This document shows, one piece after another, positions 9,387 to 19,764 of a stretch of 64,000 nucleotides of DNA. Source of the stretch: an uncultured Actinomycetes bacterium (GTDB taxonomy: Bacteria; Actinomycetota; Actinomycetes; Nanopelagicales; Nanopelagicaceae); contig CAIJOY010000018.1 of NCBI GenBank assembly GCA_903822425.1, positions 62,001 to 126,000 of the forward strand, in the 5' to 3' direction. How positions within the stretch are numbered: position 1 is the first letter of the stretch; every line of letters starts with the position of its first letter. The position numbers and the translations under genes were made by a program. Below the pieces are notes generated by a model, which saw only the letters and a list, made by a program, of their open reading frames with translations, was not told where the DNA came from and made no database searches.

Positions 9387-10094
9387 ATGTCGCTAGAAGA
9401 GGTTTATCAAAGGAATCTAGCTCACCGAACCCATCGGGCCGGTTGGCTTCGCGCCGCTGTGCTAGGCGCCAATGATGGGCTCGTTTCCACCGCAAGTTTG
9501 ATGATCGGTGTCGCTGCGGCTAATGCAAATGATTTTCTTATTACCGCAGGAATCGCTGGCATCGTGGCTGGAGCAATGTCGATGGCCGTTGGTGAATATG
9601 TTTCGGTACGTTCCCAAAATGATGTGGAAGAATCGGATCGTTTATTAGAGATTGAGCATTTAGCTCTTGATCCAGAAGGTGAACTTTTAGAACTGGTTCA
9701 CATTTATATTGCTCGTGGCCTCACTCCAGAACTTGCTCAACAAGTAGCCGAAGCTATGCATGCCAAGGATCCGTTGGCGGCGCACTTGCGTGATGAACTT
9801 GGCCAACATCCGCACACTAAGGCTCGCCCCGTGCAGGCTGCAGTTGCATCTGCAGCAAGTTTCACACTTGGTGGTCTCATTCCCTTTGCAGGAGCTTTCG
9901 CCCCGACTTTAGGTGCTAAGGCGTGGAGCATTGTCGCTTTCACCGTCGTGGGCTTACTCGGCACTGGCATCATCAGCGCACGCACTGCAGGTTCTGAAGT
10001 ATTGCGCCCTACTATTCGAGTTCTCATCGGAGGTTGCCTGGGCATGGCAATTACCGCTGGGATCGGAAGTTTGGTTCATCTCAGCGGAATCTAG
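9387..10094 (+). CDS. VIT/CCC1-family metal transporter
   Basis: A 235-aa membrane protein of the vacuolar iron transporter family. The N terminus has AAVLGANDGLVSTASLMIGV, then GAMSMAVGEYVSVRSQ (the conserved M..GE region), a charged cytosolic stretch (about residues 75-150), and three further spans to the C terminus. The family exports or stores Fe(II) or Mn(II). It starts two bases after the lgt stop. No other metal gene is adjacent, so the substrate is an inference from the family. Confidence 0.9.
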   Translation: MSLEEVYQRNLAHRTHRAGWLRAAVLGANDGLVSTASLMIGVAAANANDFLITAGIAGIVAGAMSMAVGEYVSVRSQNDVEESDRLLEIEHLALDPEGELLELVHIYIARGLTPELAQQVAEAMHAKDPLAAHLRDELGQHPHTKARPVQAAVASAASFTLGGLIPFAGAFAPTLGAKAWSIVAFTVVGLLGTGIISARTAGSEVLRPTIRVLIGGCLGMAITAGIGSLVHLSGI

Positions 10095-10145
10095 TCACTC
10101 CTCATTTGCTCGTATTCTTGCTAGGATCACCTCGTAGATAAGTGC

Positions 10146-10207
10146 TAAATTTTAAAATTGCTTGTGGGCCACTGTTGTCCCGATCATCGTAATAGCGACA
10201 ACAGGAG
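10146..10207 (+). promoter_or_regulatory. gltB promoter region and leader hairpin
   Basis: An AT-rich stretch offers two overlapping -10 candidates, TAAATT (10146-10151) and TAAAAT (10153-10158). Downstream, TGTTGTC (10173-10179) can pair with GACAACA (10197-10203), a 7-bp stem with a 17-nt loop that ends at the AGGAG of gltB. The start of transcription is inferred to be near 10165. Whether the hairpin controls translation is unknown. Confidence 0.4.
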
Positions 10208-10215
10208 CAGGCTTC

Positions 10216-13200
10216 GTGTCACTGGTATCGAATTATCCTAAAGCGCAAGGTCTTTATGATCCTGCCTTTGAGCATGATGCTTGTGGCGTTGCCATGGTTG
10301 CAACTCTAAGAAAAGAAGCCACACATAACATTGTTGCAACTGCACTTACCGCTCTTCGCAATCTTGAGCATCGTGGCGCTTCGGGAGCTGAACCCGATAG
10401 TGGAGATGGAGCAGGAATTCTCATACGGCTTCCTGATGCCTTCTTTCGAGAAGTTCTACCTTTCGCATTGCCCTTACCTGGTGCATACGTTGCAGGTATT
10501 GCCTTCATTGGCGTGCAAGCGCAGGTGCGTTCTGCCATCGAGCTCTTAGCGCGCGAAGAGGGTTTAAAAGTTCTGGGATGGCGCGACTTGCCTGTCGAGA
10601 GTAAATCTTTGGGTAAAACTGCACTTTCCGTCATGCCACGATTTGAACAACTTTTTATGGAAGGGCTTAATGGCGAAGTCGGTATCGAATTAGACAGGCT
10701 TGCATTTTGCTTGCGTAAGAGAGCCGAGCATTCTTTGGAAATTTACTTCCCATCTCTTTCTTCACAAACAATTGTTTACAAAGGAATGCTCACTACCGGT
10801 CAGTTAGAAGAATTTTTTCCGGATTTATCAGATGAGCGAGTTGTTTCACCACTTGCTCTGGTTCATTCACGTTTTTCCACAAACACTTTCCCATCATGGC
10901 CCTTGGCGCATCCCTACCGATTCATCGCTCACAACGGTGAAATTAATACTGTCAAAGGAAACCGGAATTGGATGCGGGCGCGAGAGGCATTGCTTGCTAG
11001 TACATTGATACCTGGAGATATTTCCCGGATTTTTCCAATCGTGGATTCCCAAGGTAGTGATTCGGCCTCCTTTGATGAAGTACTTGAACTTCTTTATCTC
11101 GGCGGTAGATCTTTACCTCACTCCATTCTCATGATGATTCCTGAGGCATGGGAAAACCATAAATCAATGAGCCAGAAACGACGTGATTTTTACGCATTCC
11201 ATTCATCACTCATGGAGCCATGGGATGGTCCGGCTTGTGTAACTTTCACCGATGGCAATCAAGTTGGTGCGGTTCTGGATCGCAACGGGTTACGACCTTC
11301 TCGATATTGGGTTACCGACGAAGGAATTGTTGTATTAGCAAGTGAAGTAGGCGTATTAGATATTGCTGCGAGCAAGATTGTGCGCAAGGGAAGATTGCAA
11401 CCTGGAAAAATGTTCTTAGTTGATATTCAAGCTGGCCGCATTATTGAAGATGAAGATATTAAAGAAGAATTGGCGAATACGGCTCCCTACAGCGAGTGGT
11501 TACATGCTGGCAAAGTTCGACTTGTAGATCTTCCAGCCCGTGAACACATTGTTTACCCGCACTCATCGGTAGTGCGACGACAACGAGCTTTTGGCTACAC
11601 AGAGGAAGAGCTACGAATTTTGATTACGCCGATGGCTCGAACAGGTGGAGAGCCGTTAGGTTCTATGGGAACAGATTCACCCATCGCGGCGATTTCCAAC
11701 AAATCACGATTACTTTTTGATTATTTCTCACAGCTTTTTGCGCAGGTAACAAATCCACCCCTCGATGCAATTCGTGAAGAGTTGGTGACTTCACTTGGTG
11801 GCTCTATCGGTCCAGAGCACAATCTGTTAGATCCAGGTCCTGCATCATGCCGCCAAATTGATCTCGATTTCCCGGTGATTGATAATGATGAGCTAGCAAA
11901 GATCATTCACGTTAACGCAGATGGCAACCATCCAGGATTCCAAACACACATCGTGCGGGGGCTGTTTCCACTTTCGGGTGAAGGAATTGATTTAGCAAAG
12001 CGACTCGAGGAAATTCGCTCTGAGGTTTCCCGAGCAATCAAGGACGGCGCTCGACTCATTGTTTTATCCGATCGCGATGGGGATGCAGAAAATGCACCCA
12101 TCCCTTCATTACTCCTAACAGCTGCAGTACATCACCATCTGATTCGCGAGAAGACGCGCACTAAAGTGGGATTAATTGTTGAAGCTGGTGACGTGCGAGA
12201 AGTTCATCACGTAGCCCTTCTTATTGGATACGGAGCAGCTGCAGTAAATCCTTACCTTGCGATGGAAAGTGCCGAAGATTTAGTGCTGCAAGGCGTTATC
12301 TCTGGAATCACTCCTGAAAAAGCGGTGCGAAATCTCATTAAATCTTTGGGCAAAGGAGTGCTTAAAGTGATGTCCAAAATGGGAATTTCAACGATTGCCT
12401 CCTATACCGGTGCTCAAGTATTTGAAGCGATCGGACTTTCTCAAGAAGTTGTCGATGAGTATTTCACCGGCACTACCTCTCGCCTCGGTGGTATTAATAT
12501 TTCGGTGATCGCCGAGGAAGCAATAGCCCGTCATCATGTGGCATACCCGCCCGGTGGTGAAATTCCAGGTACCAAGCGTTTGCCGATTGGCGGGGAATAT
12601 CAATGGCGCCGCGAGGGTGAACCGCATCTATTTGATCCAGAAACTGTCTTCACTTTGCAGCATTCCACACGCACGAAGAGGTTTGATATTTTCAAGCGCT
12701 ATACCGAGCGTATTGACGATCAGAGTAAAGCGCTTATGACCTTGCGGGGACTATTTACTTTCAATGTAGAAGGTAGAGAGTCAATTTCTATTGATGAAGT
12801 GGAACCTATTTCCCAGATCGTTAAACGCTTCTCCACGGGTGCTATGTCTTATGGATCAATTTCCCAAGAAGCACATGAAACCATGGCCATTGCCATGAAC
12901 CGTTTAGGTGGCAAATCCAACACGGGAGAAGGCGGCGAAGATCCAGATCGAAATACCGTGATGGAAAACGGAGACTCTAAACGTTCTGCAATCAAACAGG
13001 TAGCGAGTGGACGATTTGGAGTGACAAGTGAATATCTTGTTAACGCTGATGACATTCAAATAAAGATTGCCCAAGGGGCAAAGCCAGGAGAAGGAGGACA
13101 GCTCCCGGGAAACAAGGTTTATCCATGGATTGCAAAAGTTCGCTACTCAACACCTGGCGTTGGGCTCATTTCGCCACCTCCACATCACGATATATATTCC

Positions 13201-14730
13201 ATTGAAGATTTGGCACAATTGATCCACGATCTTAAGAACGCAAATAAGAACGCACGCATACATGTGAAGTTAGTTGCTGAAGTAGGTGTCGGTACGGTGG
13301 CAGCAGGTGTGAGTAAGGCTCATGCTGATGTTGTTTTGATTTCTGGCCATGATGGTGGCACTGGAGCATCTCCGCTCACTTCCCTCAAGCACGCAGGTGC
13401 ACCGTGGGAGTTAGGACTAGCTGAAACACAACAGACCTTGCTCCTGAATGGTCTACGAGATCGCATCGTTGTGCAGACTGATGGCCAGCTCAAGACTGGT
13501 CGAGATGTCATGATTGCAGCGCTTTTGGGTGCTGAGGAGTTTGGATTTGCTACTGCACCCTTAGTTGTTTCTGGCTGCGTAATGATGCGAGTGTGCCATT
13601 TAGATACGTGCCCAGTTGGTGTAGCCACTCAGAATCCAGAATTGCGCAAACGTTTTACTGGCAAGCCTGAGTTTGTGGAAACATTCTTTGAATACATTGC
13701 TCAGGAGGTGCGACAGTACCTGGCTGACCTAGGTTTACGTTCTATTGAAGAAGCCATCGGACACGTGGAGTATTTGAATACCGAAGCGGCGCGAGAACAT
13801 TGGAAAACCAGCGGCTTAGACCTTGCCCCATTGCTCACACGCCCCGATGTTGCTAGTTCATTGCATCAAACACAACTTCAAGACCATGGCTTAAGTGGAG
13901 CCCTAGATAATGAATTGATTTCCTTGTCGCAATCAGCGCTGTTGCGAGGCGAGCATGTGAGAATAGATATACCAGTGCGCAATGTTAACCGCACAGTCGG
14001 AACGATGTTAGGCGCCGAAATTACGCGTCGCTTTGGTGGCAGTGGATTGCCAGATGACACCATTGTGATCACACTTCGCGGTTGCGCTGGTCAATCCTTA
14101 GGTGCTTTTATCCCTAGCGGATTGACGTTGCGACTTCATGGTGATTCCAATGATTATGTCGCCAAGGGAATTTCCGGAGGCAGGGTTGTATTGACACCGG
14201 ATGAGAGCGCACATTTTGCCTCACACGAGAATGTAATTGCAGGCAATGTCATTGGTTATGGCGCTACATCTGGAGAAATTTTCATTCGTGGCGTGGTTGG
14301 AGAACGCTTCTGTGTGCGAAATTCGGGAGCGACAGCGGTGGTTGAAGGTATCGGAGATCATGGTTGTGAATACATGACAGGGGGAGTTGTAGTTGTTTTG
14401 GGTCAGACCGGTCGCAACTTCGCAGCAGGTATGTCAGGTGGCAGAGCTTTCGTTCTTGATTTAGATCCAGCTTCAGTAAACACAGAGATGGTTGATTTAT
14501 TAGCAGTTCCAGAAAATCAAAAACAAGATCTACACGCACTCATTTCGCGCTTTGAAAGTGAGACTGGTTCACAGGTGGCACATCAACTTCTTGAGGATTG
14601 GGATAGTTCGCATTCAAGATTGACGATGGTAATGCCGCGAGATTATGCACGTGTCATGGCTGCCATGGAAAAAGCTAAGCGAGAAGGTTTGTCATCTGAT
14701 CATTATGTAATGGAGGTCAGTCATGGGTGA
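10216..14730 (+). CDS. gltB: Glutamate synthase (NADPH) large subunit
   Basis: Transfers the glutamine amide to 2-oxoglutarate. 1504 aa. The N-terminal amidotransferase nucleophile is about C23 in FEHDACGV after a short propeptide; then a central domain, the FMN-binding synthase domain ([32 protein letters not shown]), the 3Fe-4S cysteines in [15 protein letters not shown], and the C-terminal GXGXG helix domain (GGSGLPDD onwards). The start is GTG at 10216, preceded by AGGAG; the frame extends 54 bases upstream from a TTG, but that part is non-conserved and holds the leader hairpin. Overlaps gltD by eight bases. Confidence 0.97.
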   Translation: MSLVSNYPKAQGLYDPAFEHDACGVAMVATLRKEATHNIVATALTALRNLEHRGASGAEPDSGDGAGILIRLPDAFFREVLPFALPLPGAYVAGIAFIGVQAQVRSAIELLAREEGLKVLGWRDLPVESKSLGKTALSVMPRFEQLFMEGLNGEVGIELDRLAFCLRKRAEHSLEIYFPSLSSQTIVYKGMLTTGQLEEFFPDLSDERVVSPLALVHSRFSTNTFPSWPLAHPYRFIAHNGEINTVKGNRNWMRAREALLASTLIPGDISRIFPIVDSQGSDSASFDEVLELLYLGGRSLPHSILMMIPEAWENHKSMSQKRRDFYAFHSSLMEPWDGPACVTFTDGNQVGAVLDRNGLRPSRYWVTDEGIVVLASEVGVLDIAASKIVRKGRLQPGKMFLVDIQAGRIIEDEDIKEELANTAPYSEWLHAGKVRLVDLPAREHIVYPHSSVVRRQRAFGYTEEELRILITPMARTGGEPLGSMGTDSPIAAISNKSRLLFDYFSQLFAQVTNPPLDAIREELVTSLGGSIGPEHNLLDPGPASCRQIDLDFPVIDNDELAKIIHVNADGNHPGFQTHIVRGLFPLSGEGIDLAKRLEEIRSEVSRAIKDGARLIVLSDRDGDAENAPIPSLLLTAAVHHHLIREKTRTKVGLIVEAGDVREVHHVALLIGYGAAAVNPYLAMESAEDLVLQGVISGITPEKAVRNLIKSLGKGVLKVMSKMGISTIASYTGAQVFEAIGLSQEVVDEYFTGTTSRLGGINISVIAEEAIARHHVAYPPGGEIPGTKRLPIGGEYQWRREGEPHLFDPETVFTLQHSTRTKRFDIFKRYTERIDDQSKALMTLRGLFTFNVEGRESISIDEVEPISQIVKRFSTGAMSYGSISQEAHETMAIAMNRLGGKSNTGEGGEDPDRNTVMENGDSKRSAIKQVASGRFGVTSEYLVNADDIQIKIAQGAKPGEGGQLPGNKVYPWIAKVRYSTPGVGLISPPPHHDIYSIEDLAQLIHDLKNANKNARIHVKLVAEVGVGTVAAGVSKAHADVVLISGHDGGTGASPLTSLKHAGAPWELGLAETQQTLLLNGLRDRIVVQTDGQLKTGRDVMIAALLGAEEFGFATAPLVVSGCVMMRVCHLDTCPVGVATQNPELRKRFTGKPEFVETFFEYIAQEVRQYLADLGLRSIEEAIGHVEYLNTEAAREHWKTSGLDLAPLLTRPDVASSLHQTQLQDHGLSGALDNELISLSQSALLRGEHVRIDIPVRNVNRTVGTMLGAEITRRFGGSGLPDDTIVITLRGCAGQSLGAFIPSGLTLRLHGDSNDYVAKGISGGRVVLTPDESAHFASHENVIAGNVIGYGATSGEIFIRGVVGERFCVRNSGATAVVEGIGDHGCEYMTGGVVVVLGQTGRNFAAGMSGGRAFVLDLDPASVNTEMVDLLAVPENQKQDLHALISRFESETGSQVAHQLLEDWDSSHSRLTMVMPRDYARVMAAMEKAKREGLSSDHYVMEVSHG

Positions 14731-16177
14731 TCCCAAAGGATTCTTAACAACTCCACGTGTTCTTCCTGCGCGCAGGCCAGTTTCTGTGCGAATCATGGAT
14801 TGGAAGGAAGTTTATGAGCCGCAGAGTTTTCAGGAAATTCAAAAGCAAGCTGGCAGATGTATGGATTGTGGAATTCCGTTCTGCCATCAAGGCTGCCCAT
14901 TAGGAAACTTGATCCCCGAGTGGAATGACTTGATATTTCGTGGGGATACCGTTGATGCGATTGCGCGATTGCATGCCACGAATAATTTTCCAGAATTTAC
15001 TGGGCGATTATGTCCTGCCCCTTGCGAAACGGCATGCGTCGTGGCAATCAATACAGATGCAGTGACTATCAAACAGGTTGAACTGCGCACTATCGAGGAA
15101 GCTTTCGGCGCAGGTAAAGTAATTCCATTACCTCCAGATCGCCTCTCTGGCAAAACAATTGCGGTCATTGGATCAGGCCCTGCTGGACTTGCAGCCGCCC
15201 AGCAATTAACTCGAGCTGGCCATACCGTCGCTGTTTATGAGCGCGCTGAAAAAATTGGTGGATTGATGCGCTATGGAATTCCAGAATTCAAGATGGAGAA
15301 GTCGATATTGGATCGTCGGTTACATCAGATGCAAGAGGAAGGAACTCGTTTTCGCGCAGGAGTCGATGTAGGAACCGAAATTACTGGCCAACAATTGCGA
15401 TCTCGCTATGACGCTGTAATTTTGGCTGTCGGCGCAACACAGTGGAGAGAGTTGCCGGTACCCGGGCGCGAATTGACTGGGATTTACCAAGCAATGGAAT
15501 ATCTGCCTTGGGGAAACAAGCAGGCACTTTCAGATGCATCAGCTGCGCAAATAAACGTCGCTGGCAAAAATGTCGTAATTTTAGGAGGCGGCGACACCGG
15601 GGCAGATTGCCTGGGCACTGCTATTCGACAAGGCGCAAAGAGTGTTACTCAACTTGAAATTATGCCTATGCCTACAAATGAACGTCCAACGTCTCAGCCT
15701 TGGCCAATGTATCCCATGATTTTTAGAGTATCTAGCGCACACGAAGAACTAGATAATCGGATTTTCGCAGTAAGTACACGAAAGTTTTTAGGGAATCAAG
15801 ATGGTTCAGTTCGTGCGTTAGAAATTATAGAAACACAATTGATCGATGGAATTTTTAAAGAAATTTCTGGAACGGAGCGCGAAATTCCTGCTGATTTTGT
15901 CTTTCTAGCGTTGGGATTTACTGGACCAGAGCAGAGCCCTTTGCTGGCACAGTTAGAGATTGAACTAGATCAGCGAGGCACTATTAAGCGCGATGAAAAT
16001 TATCAAACCACTTCTGACTCAGTATTTGTCTGTGGCGATGCAGGACGTGGTCAATCCCTCATTGTTTGGGCAATCGCTGAAGGGCGCAGCGCTGCGGCTG
16101 CAGTGGATCGTTTCTTAATGGGGCATACCCAGCTTCCAGACCCAGTTGAGCCAACTGCTCGCCCCATGATGGTTTAA
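14723..16177 (+). CDS. gltD: Glutamate synthase small subunit
   Basis: Electron-delivery subunit: NADPH to FAD to two 4Fe-4S clusters to GltB. 484 aa. N-terminal cluster motif [23 protein letters not shown] (residues about 42-64, shown in part), further cysteines in [13 protein letters not shown] site [17 protein letters not shown] site [10 protein letters not shown], and the final [14 protein letters not shown]. The ATG lies inside the end of gltB. A -10-like TAAGGT for pyk overlaps its stop codon. Confidence 0.97.
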   Translation: MGDPKGFLTTPRVLPARRPVSVRIMDWKEVYEPQSFQEIQKQAGRCMDCGIPFCHQGCPLGNLIPEWNDLIFRGDTVDAIARLHATNNFPEFTGRLCPAPCETACVVAINTDAVTIKQVELRTIEEAFGAGKVIPLPPDRLSGKTIAVIGSGPAGLAAAQQLTRAGHTVAVYERAEKIGGLMRYGIPEFKMEKSILDRRLHQMQEEGTRFRAGVDVGTEITGQQLRSRYDAVILAVGATQWRELPVPGRELTGIYQAMEYLPWGNKQALSDASAAQINVAGKNVVILGGGDTGADCLGTAIRQGAKSVTQLEIMPMPTNERPTSQPWPMYPMIFRVSSAHEELDNRIFAVSTRKFLGNQDGSVRALEIIETQLIDGIFKEISGTEREIPADFVFLALGFTGPEQSPLLAQLEIELDQRGTIKRDENYQTTSDSVFVCGDAGRGQSLIVWAIAEGRSAAAAVDRFLMGHTQLPDPVEPTARPMMV

Positions 16178-16186
16178 GGTTGGAAG
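16175..16186 (+). promoter_or_regulatory. Leaderless-type -10 box before pyk
   Basis: TAAGGT at 16175-16180 followed by six bases and the pyk ATG at 16187. The TAA of this box is also the gltD stop codon. A GGAAG directly abutting the ATG is too close to act as a normal ribosome-binding site. Confidence 0.45.
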
Positions 16187-17626
16187 ATGCGTAGAGCCAA
16201 AATAGTTTGCACGATGGGTCCTTCCGTTGAAACAGAAGAAAAGGTTGAACAACTCATTGCAGCGGGAATGAATATGGCTCGCCTAAATCTTTCCCATGGA
16301 AGTTATGCAGAGCACCAACTCCGTTTTGATCAAGTGCGTAAAGCTGCAAAGCAGGCCGGGCGCCCCATTGCGATTTTGGTCGATTTGCAAGGGCCCAAGA
16401 TTCGCTTAGCTCGATTTGCTCACGGGCCTCACGAATTATCCCGCGGAGATATTTTCACCATTACAACCCAAGATGTAGAGGGCACCAAAGAACGAGTCGG
16501 TACTACCTATAAGGGGCTACCCGGGGATTGCAAAGCAGGTGATCGAATTCTCATTGACGATGGCAAAGTGACTGTAGAAGTTCTTGAAGTAAAAGGTAGT
16601 GATGTGATCACCAAAGTCATTGAACCGGGCGCAGTGAGCAATAATAAAGGAATCAATTTGCCGGGCGTTGCTGTATCGGTACCTGCGATGTCTGAAAAAG
16701 ATATTGAAGACTTGCGTTGGGGGCTCAAAGCCGGTGCCGACTTCATCGCCCTCTCCTTCGTCAGAAGCGCTGATGACATCAAAGATGTTCATCGAATCAT
16801 GGATGAGGTTGGAATACGCCTTCCTGTAATCGCGAAAATTGAAAAACCTCAGGCAGTAGAAAATATTCAGGAGATTATTGATGCTTTCGACGGGATTATG
16901 GTGGCTCGTGGAGATTTAGGTGTAGAGCTTCCGATCGAAGATGTTCCACTCGTCCAGAAAAGATGTGTTGAGTTAGCCCGCGAATCTGCAAAGCCAGTCA
17001 TTGTCGCAACGCAGATGCTCGATTCGATGATCACCAACTCTCGCCCTACTCGCGCAGAAGCAACTGATTGCGCCAATGCAGTGCTCGACGGTGCTGATGC
17101 ACTCATGCTTTCTGGTGAAACCAGCGTCGGACAATTCCCGATTGAGGCAGTAGAAACAATGGCGCGCATCATTGAGAAAACTGAAGAGGGCGGCTTATAC
17201 CGAATTCAGCCTTTACAGCATTCACCAAAAACAAAAGGTGGGGCAATTACTAAAGCTGCGACCGAAGTTGGTCAGACTATCGGAGCAAAATTTCTTGTTG
17301 CTTTTACTCAAAGTGGAGATTCAGCACGACGAATGTCGCGTCTTCGTTCACCGATTCCGATATTAGCTTTGACGCCCGAGGTAGGTACCTACAATCGAAT
17401 GGCATTGTCGTGGGGAATCGAATCGATGCTGGCGCCTTTTGTAAACCATACCGATGAGATGGTGAAGCAAGTGGACACCATTCTTATTAGTTCAGGTCGA
17501 GCAGCAATAGGTGAGCTCATCATGATTGTTGCGGGTTCTCCTCCAGGAATCCCAGGATCTACCAATGCCATGCGCGTGCATTGCGTAGGAGATGCAGTTG
17601 GTGGCGCAGCACCTGCTTATCGCTAG
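16187..17626 (+). CDS. pyk: Pyruvate kinase
   Basis: Last step of glycolysis: PEP + ADP to pyruvate + ATP. 479 aa, standard length. Motifs: KIVCTMGPS at the N terminus, MNMARLNLSHG, LVDLQGPKIRL, the catalytic IAKIEKPQAVENI, MVARGDLGVE and the ATQMLDSMI region, ending with the allosteric C domain. Followed after 11 bases by a tRNA gene whose probable -10 box overlaps the pyk stop. In other actinobacteria pyk also lies next to this ANTAR regulator, as I recall. Confidence 0.98.
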   Translation: MRRAKIVCTMGPSVETEEKVEQLIAAGMNMARLNLSHGSYAEHQLRFDQVRKAAKQAGRPIAILVDLQGPKIRLARFAHGPHELSRGDIFTITTQDVEGTKERVGTTYKGLPGDCKAGDRILIDDGKVTVEVLEVKGSDVITKVIEPGAVSNNKGINLPGVAVSVPAMSEKDIEDLRWGLKAGADFIALSFVRSADDIKDVHRIMDEVGIRLPVIAKIEKPQAVENIQEIIDAFDGIMVARGDLGVELPIEDVPLVQKRCVELARESAKPVIVATQMLDSMITNSRPTRAEATDCANAVLDGADALMLSGETSVGQFPIEAVETMARIIEKTEEGGLYRIQPLQHSPKTKGGAITKAATEVGQTIGAKFLVAFTQSGDSARRMSRLRSPIPILALTPEVGTYNRMALSWGIESMLAPFVNHTDEMVKQVDTILISSGRAAIGELIMIVAGSPPGIPGSTNAMRVHCVGDAVGGAAPAYR

Positions 17627-17637
17627 ACTACGGGCGC
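17624..17637 (+). promoter_or_regulatory. Probable -10 box of the tRNA gene
   Basis: TAGACT at 17624-17629 overlaps the pyk TAG stop and lies eight bases before the first base of the tRNA acceptor stem. If used, transcription would begin at or within a base of the mature tRNA 5' end. No clear -35 element is visible. Confidence 0.4.
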
Positions 17638-17710
17638 GCCTCGGTACTCCAACGGTAGAGAGGGCAGTCTCAAACACTGCATAGTGTCGGTTCGAATCCG
17701 ACTCGGGGCA
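17638..17710 (+). tRNA. tRNA with CAA anticodon (Leu by anticodon), short variable arm
   Basis: Folded by eye: acceptor GCCTCGG (17638-17644) with TCGGGGC (17703-17709), all seven pairs allowed with two G-U; irregular D arm (17647-17663, CTC with GAG and a GGTA loop); anticodon stem GCAGT/ACTGC around loop CTCAAAC, anticodon CAA at 17671-17673; variable region only ATAGT; T arm GTCGG/CCGAC with TTCGAAT; discriminator A. No CCA is encoded. The anticodon reads UUG (Leu), and A73 fits Leu, but bacterial tRNA-Leu normally has a long variable arm. The next gene's ATG begins two bases after the 3' end. Confidence 0.85.
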
Positions 17711-17711
17711 C

Positions 17712-18320
17712 ATGACTTCACCTTCTCACTCCTCCCCATTATCTGGGGGTGCCAGAATCTTGGTTGCAGAAGATGAGACCCTCATTCGAATGGATCTTGT
17801 TGAGATGCTGACCGAGGCTGGCTATAACGTTGTTGCTCAAGCAACTAATGGTGAAGAAGCAATTGCACTTGCTACCCAACATAAACCTGATTTGGCCATC
17901 TTGGATGTGAAAATGCCCGTGCTCGATGGCATTTCTGCCGCTGAAACAATAATTTCCATCGCTCCTGTTTTAATGTTGACTGCATTTAGCCAAGCTGAGT
18001 TGGTAGAGCGCGCACGTGATGCCGGAGTCATGGCTTATGTTGTCAAACCGTTCTCTCTGGCAGAACTTGTTCCTGCCATGGAGATAGCGATGAGCAGACA
18101 TAAACAGATGTTGTCACTTGCTGCGCAAGTTTCAGATCTGCATGAGCGCTTAGAGACACGCAAGGTGATAGATCGAGCGAAAGGAATTTTGATGGGCGCG
18201 CTAGATCTCACAGAACCTGAGGCTTTCTCATGGATCCAACGCGCGGCGATGGATAGACGTTTGAGCATGAAGGAGGTGGCACTTGCCGTCATATCGCCTT
18301 CAGCGGTGCCCGATCACTGA
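17712..18320 (+). CDS. pdtaR: ANTAR-domain response regulator (PdtaR/AmiR-NasR type antiterminator)
   Basis: A 202-aa two-domain protein. Receiver domain, residues about 15-130, with acidic pocket E20-D21, phospho-acceptor D65 in LAILDVKMP and the KP pair of YVVKPFS. The C-terminal ANTAR domain (about 135-195) has the RKVIDRAKGILM and EAFSWIQRAAMDRR pattern that binds tandem RNA hairpins to prevent transcription termination. Orthologues (Rv1626) are activated by a separate histidine kinase, not seen here. The ATG lies two bases after the tRNA, so the mRNA would be almost leaderless after tRNA processing. No ribosome-binding site can be present. Confidence 0.93.
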   Translation: MTSPSHSSPLSGGARILVAEDETLIRMDLVEMLTEAGYNVVAQATNGEEAIALATQHKPDLAILDVKMPVLDGISAAETIISIAPVLMLTAFSQAELVERARDAGVMAYVVKPFSLAELVPAMEIAMSRHKQMLSLAAQVSDLHERLETRKVIDRAKGILMGALDLTEPEAFSWIQRAAMDRRLSMKEVALAVISPSAVPDH

Positions 18321-18399
18321 TTTTTCTGATTTGCTCAGCTTTGCTCTTTAATTTCTCTGGATTCATGGGGTTTCTGCCCCTTTTATAGGGGTTGCGCCC

Positions 18400-18429
18400 T
18401 TGTCCAGTACCAATCAGTAACGCTATCCT
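18400..18429 (+). promoter_or_regulatory. Probable livK promoter
   Basis: TTGTCC (18400-18405), 18 bases, TATCCT (18424-18429). Transcription would start near 18436, giving a leader of about 38 bases ending with AGGAAGG before the ATG at 18474. The 153-bp gap after pdtaR also holds a short GGGG/CCCC hairpin with TTTT at 18367-18384, possibly a weak terminator. Confidence 0.5.
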
Positions 18430-18473
18430 TTCGGCTTCCCTCTCTGGGGACAGTAGCTATAGGAAGGCAGTTT

Positions 18474-19730
18474 ATGAAAATTCGTTCTCGCGTTTTTGGA
18501 ATCATCGCAGCTGCTGCGTTGGTTTCAACAACTCTGACTGGATGTTCATCATCCAACGACCTCATCATTGCGACAGATCTCCCATTGCAGGGTTCATCTT
18601 TCGATTCAAATGATTCAACAAACAAGGCAATCGCTCTCTACTTGAAGCAACAGGGCTATACAGCCGGTACTTACAAAGTAGCGATGAAGATTTATGACAA
18701 CGCAACAGCCGCTAAGGGTGGCTGGGATGATGCACAATGCGCAGCTAACGCACAAGCACACGTTGCCAATAAGCACGAAGTTGCCGTTATGGGTACATAC
18801 AACTCAGGTTGCGCAAAGATCATCGTTCCAATTTTGAACCAAGATCCAACTGGTCCAATGGCAATGATTTCTGACGCAAACACAAACCCAGGTTTGACAA
18901 AAGCCTGGAACCCAGGCGAGCCAGATGTTTACTATCCAACTGGTACTCGTAACTACGGCCGTGTTTGCACAACTGATGATTTCCAAGGTGCAGCTGCAGC
19001 TCAATTCGCTCAATCAATTGGCGTTAAGAGCGTTTATGTTTTGAACGATACCCAGACCTACGGTCAAGGTGTTGGACAAGCATTTACAACTGAAGCTAAC
19101 AAGCTCGGTCTCAAGGTTCTTTCCAGCGGCGTCAACGGCGAAGGCTGGGATGCAAAGCAGACTTCATACGAAGCACTCTTCACCAAGATCAAAGCTTTGA
19201 AGCCAGATATGGTCTACATCGCAGGCATCTTCGACAACAACGGTGGACAGTTGATGAAGGACAAGGTCAAGGTTCTTGGCGACAACACCAAGGTTAAGGT
19301 CATGGCACCAGACGGATTTACTGGTTACCCAGAATTTAACAAGATGGCCGAAGCTGAAGGCGTATACCTTTCCTTCGCTGGTCTATCAACAGACCTACTT
19401 CTTGCCAACAACCCAACCGGTGCTGGTGCAAAATTCGTCGCTGATTACAAAGCAGAGTACGGCGTTGATCCAATTGGTTCATACCCACTCTACGGCGTAG
19501 CTGCAGTCCAGGTATTTATGGCTGCTATTGCTGCATCTGATGGAACACGTGCTGGCGTTCAGAAGGCAATCTTCTCAGGCGCTGGTATCACAATCTCTGC
19601 CAATGATTCAGTTCTTGGCAAGGAAATAGCAATCGATCCAGCAACTGGTGATACCAATGCAATTGATATCACAATTGAAGTTGTTAAGGGTGGAGCAGAA
19701 ACTACCGTTACAGCTTGGACACTCAAGTAG
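18474..19730 (+). CDS. livK: Branched-chain-type amino-acid ABC transporter substrate-binding lipoprotein
   Basis: A 418-aa type I periplasmic-binding-fold protein with a lipoprotein signal peptide: basic start, hydrophobic core, lipobox LTGC with C24. The family captures leucine/isoleucine/valine, other amino acids, or in some members urea or amides; the substrate cannot be fixed from sequence. It is followed by permease and ATPase genes of the same transporter but separated by a strong hairpin terminator. Codon choice is visibly biased (Lys mostly AAG, many C-ending codons), suggesting very high expression. AGGAAGG precedes the ATG. Confidence 0.93.
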   Translation: MKIRSRVFGIIAAAALVSTTLTGCSSSNDLIIATDLPLQGSSFDSNDSTNKAIALYLKQQGYTAGTYKVAMKIYDNATAAKGGWDDAQCAANAQAHVANKHEVAVMGTYNSGCAKIIVPILNQDPTGPMAMISDANTNPGLTKAWNPGEPDVYYPTGTRNYGRVCTTDDFQGAAAAQFAQSIGVKSVYVLNDTQTYGQGVGQAFTTEANKLGLKVLSSGVNGEGWDAKQTSYEALFTKIKALKPDMVYIAGIFDNNGGQLMKDKVKVLGDNTKVKVMAPDGFTGYPEFNKMAEAEGVYLSFAGLSTDLLLANNPTGAGAKFVADYKAEYGVDPIGSYPLYGVAAVQVFMAAIAASDGTRAGVQKAIFSGAGITISANDSVLGKEIAIDPATGDTNAIDITIEVVKGGAETTVTAWTLK

Positions 19731-19764
19731 ACCGTGTGGTCTTCTTAGATTGACCTAAGTACTT

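Noticed and set aside
10140-10215. Glutamine riboswitch in front of gltB
   Set aside because: The short leader does not contain the conserved core I know for glutamine aptamers; only a simple hairpin is seen.
18367-18391. GGGG/CCCC alternative hairpins before livK as a riboswitch or attenuator
   Set aside because: Only four-base stems, and the likely promoter lies downstream of them, so they would not be in the livK leader.
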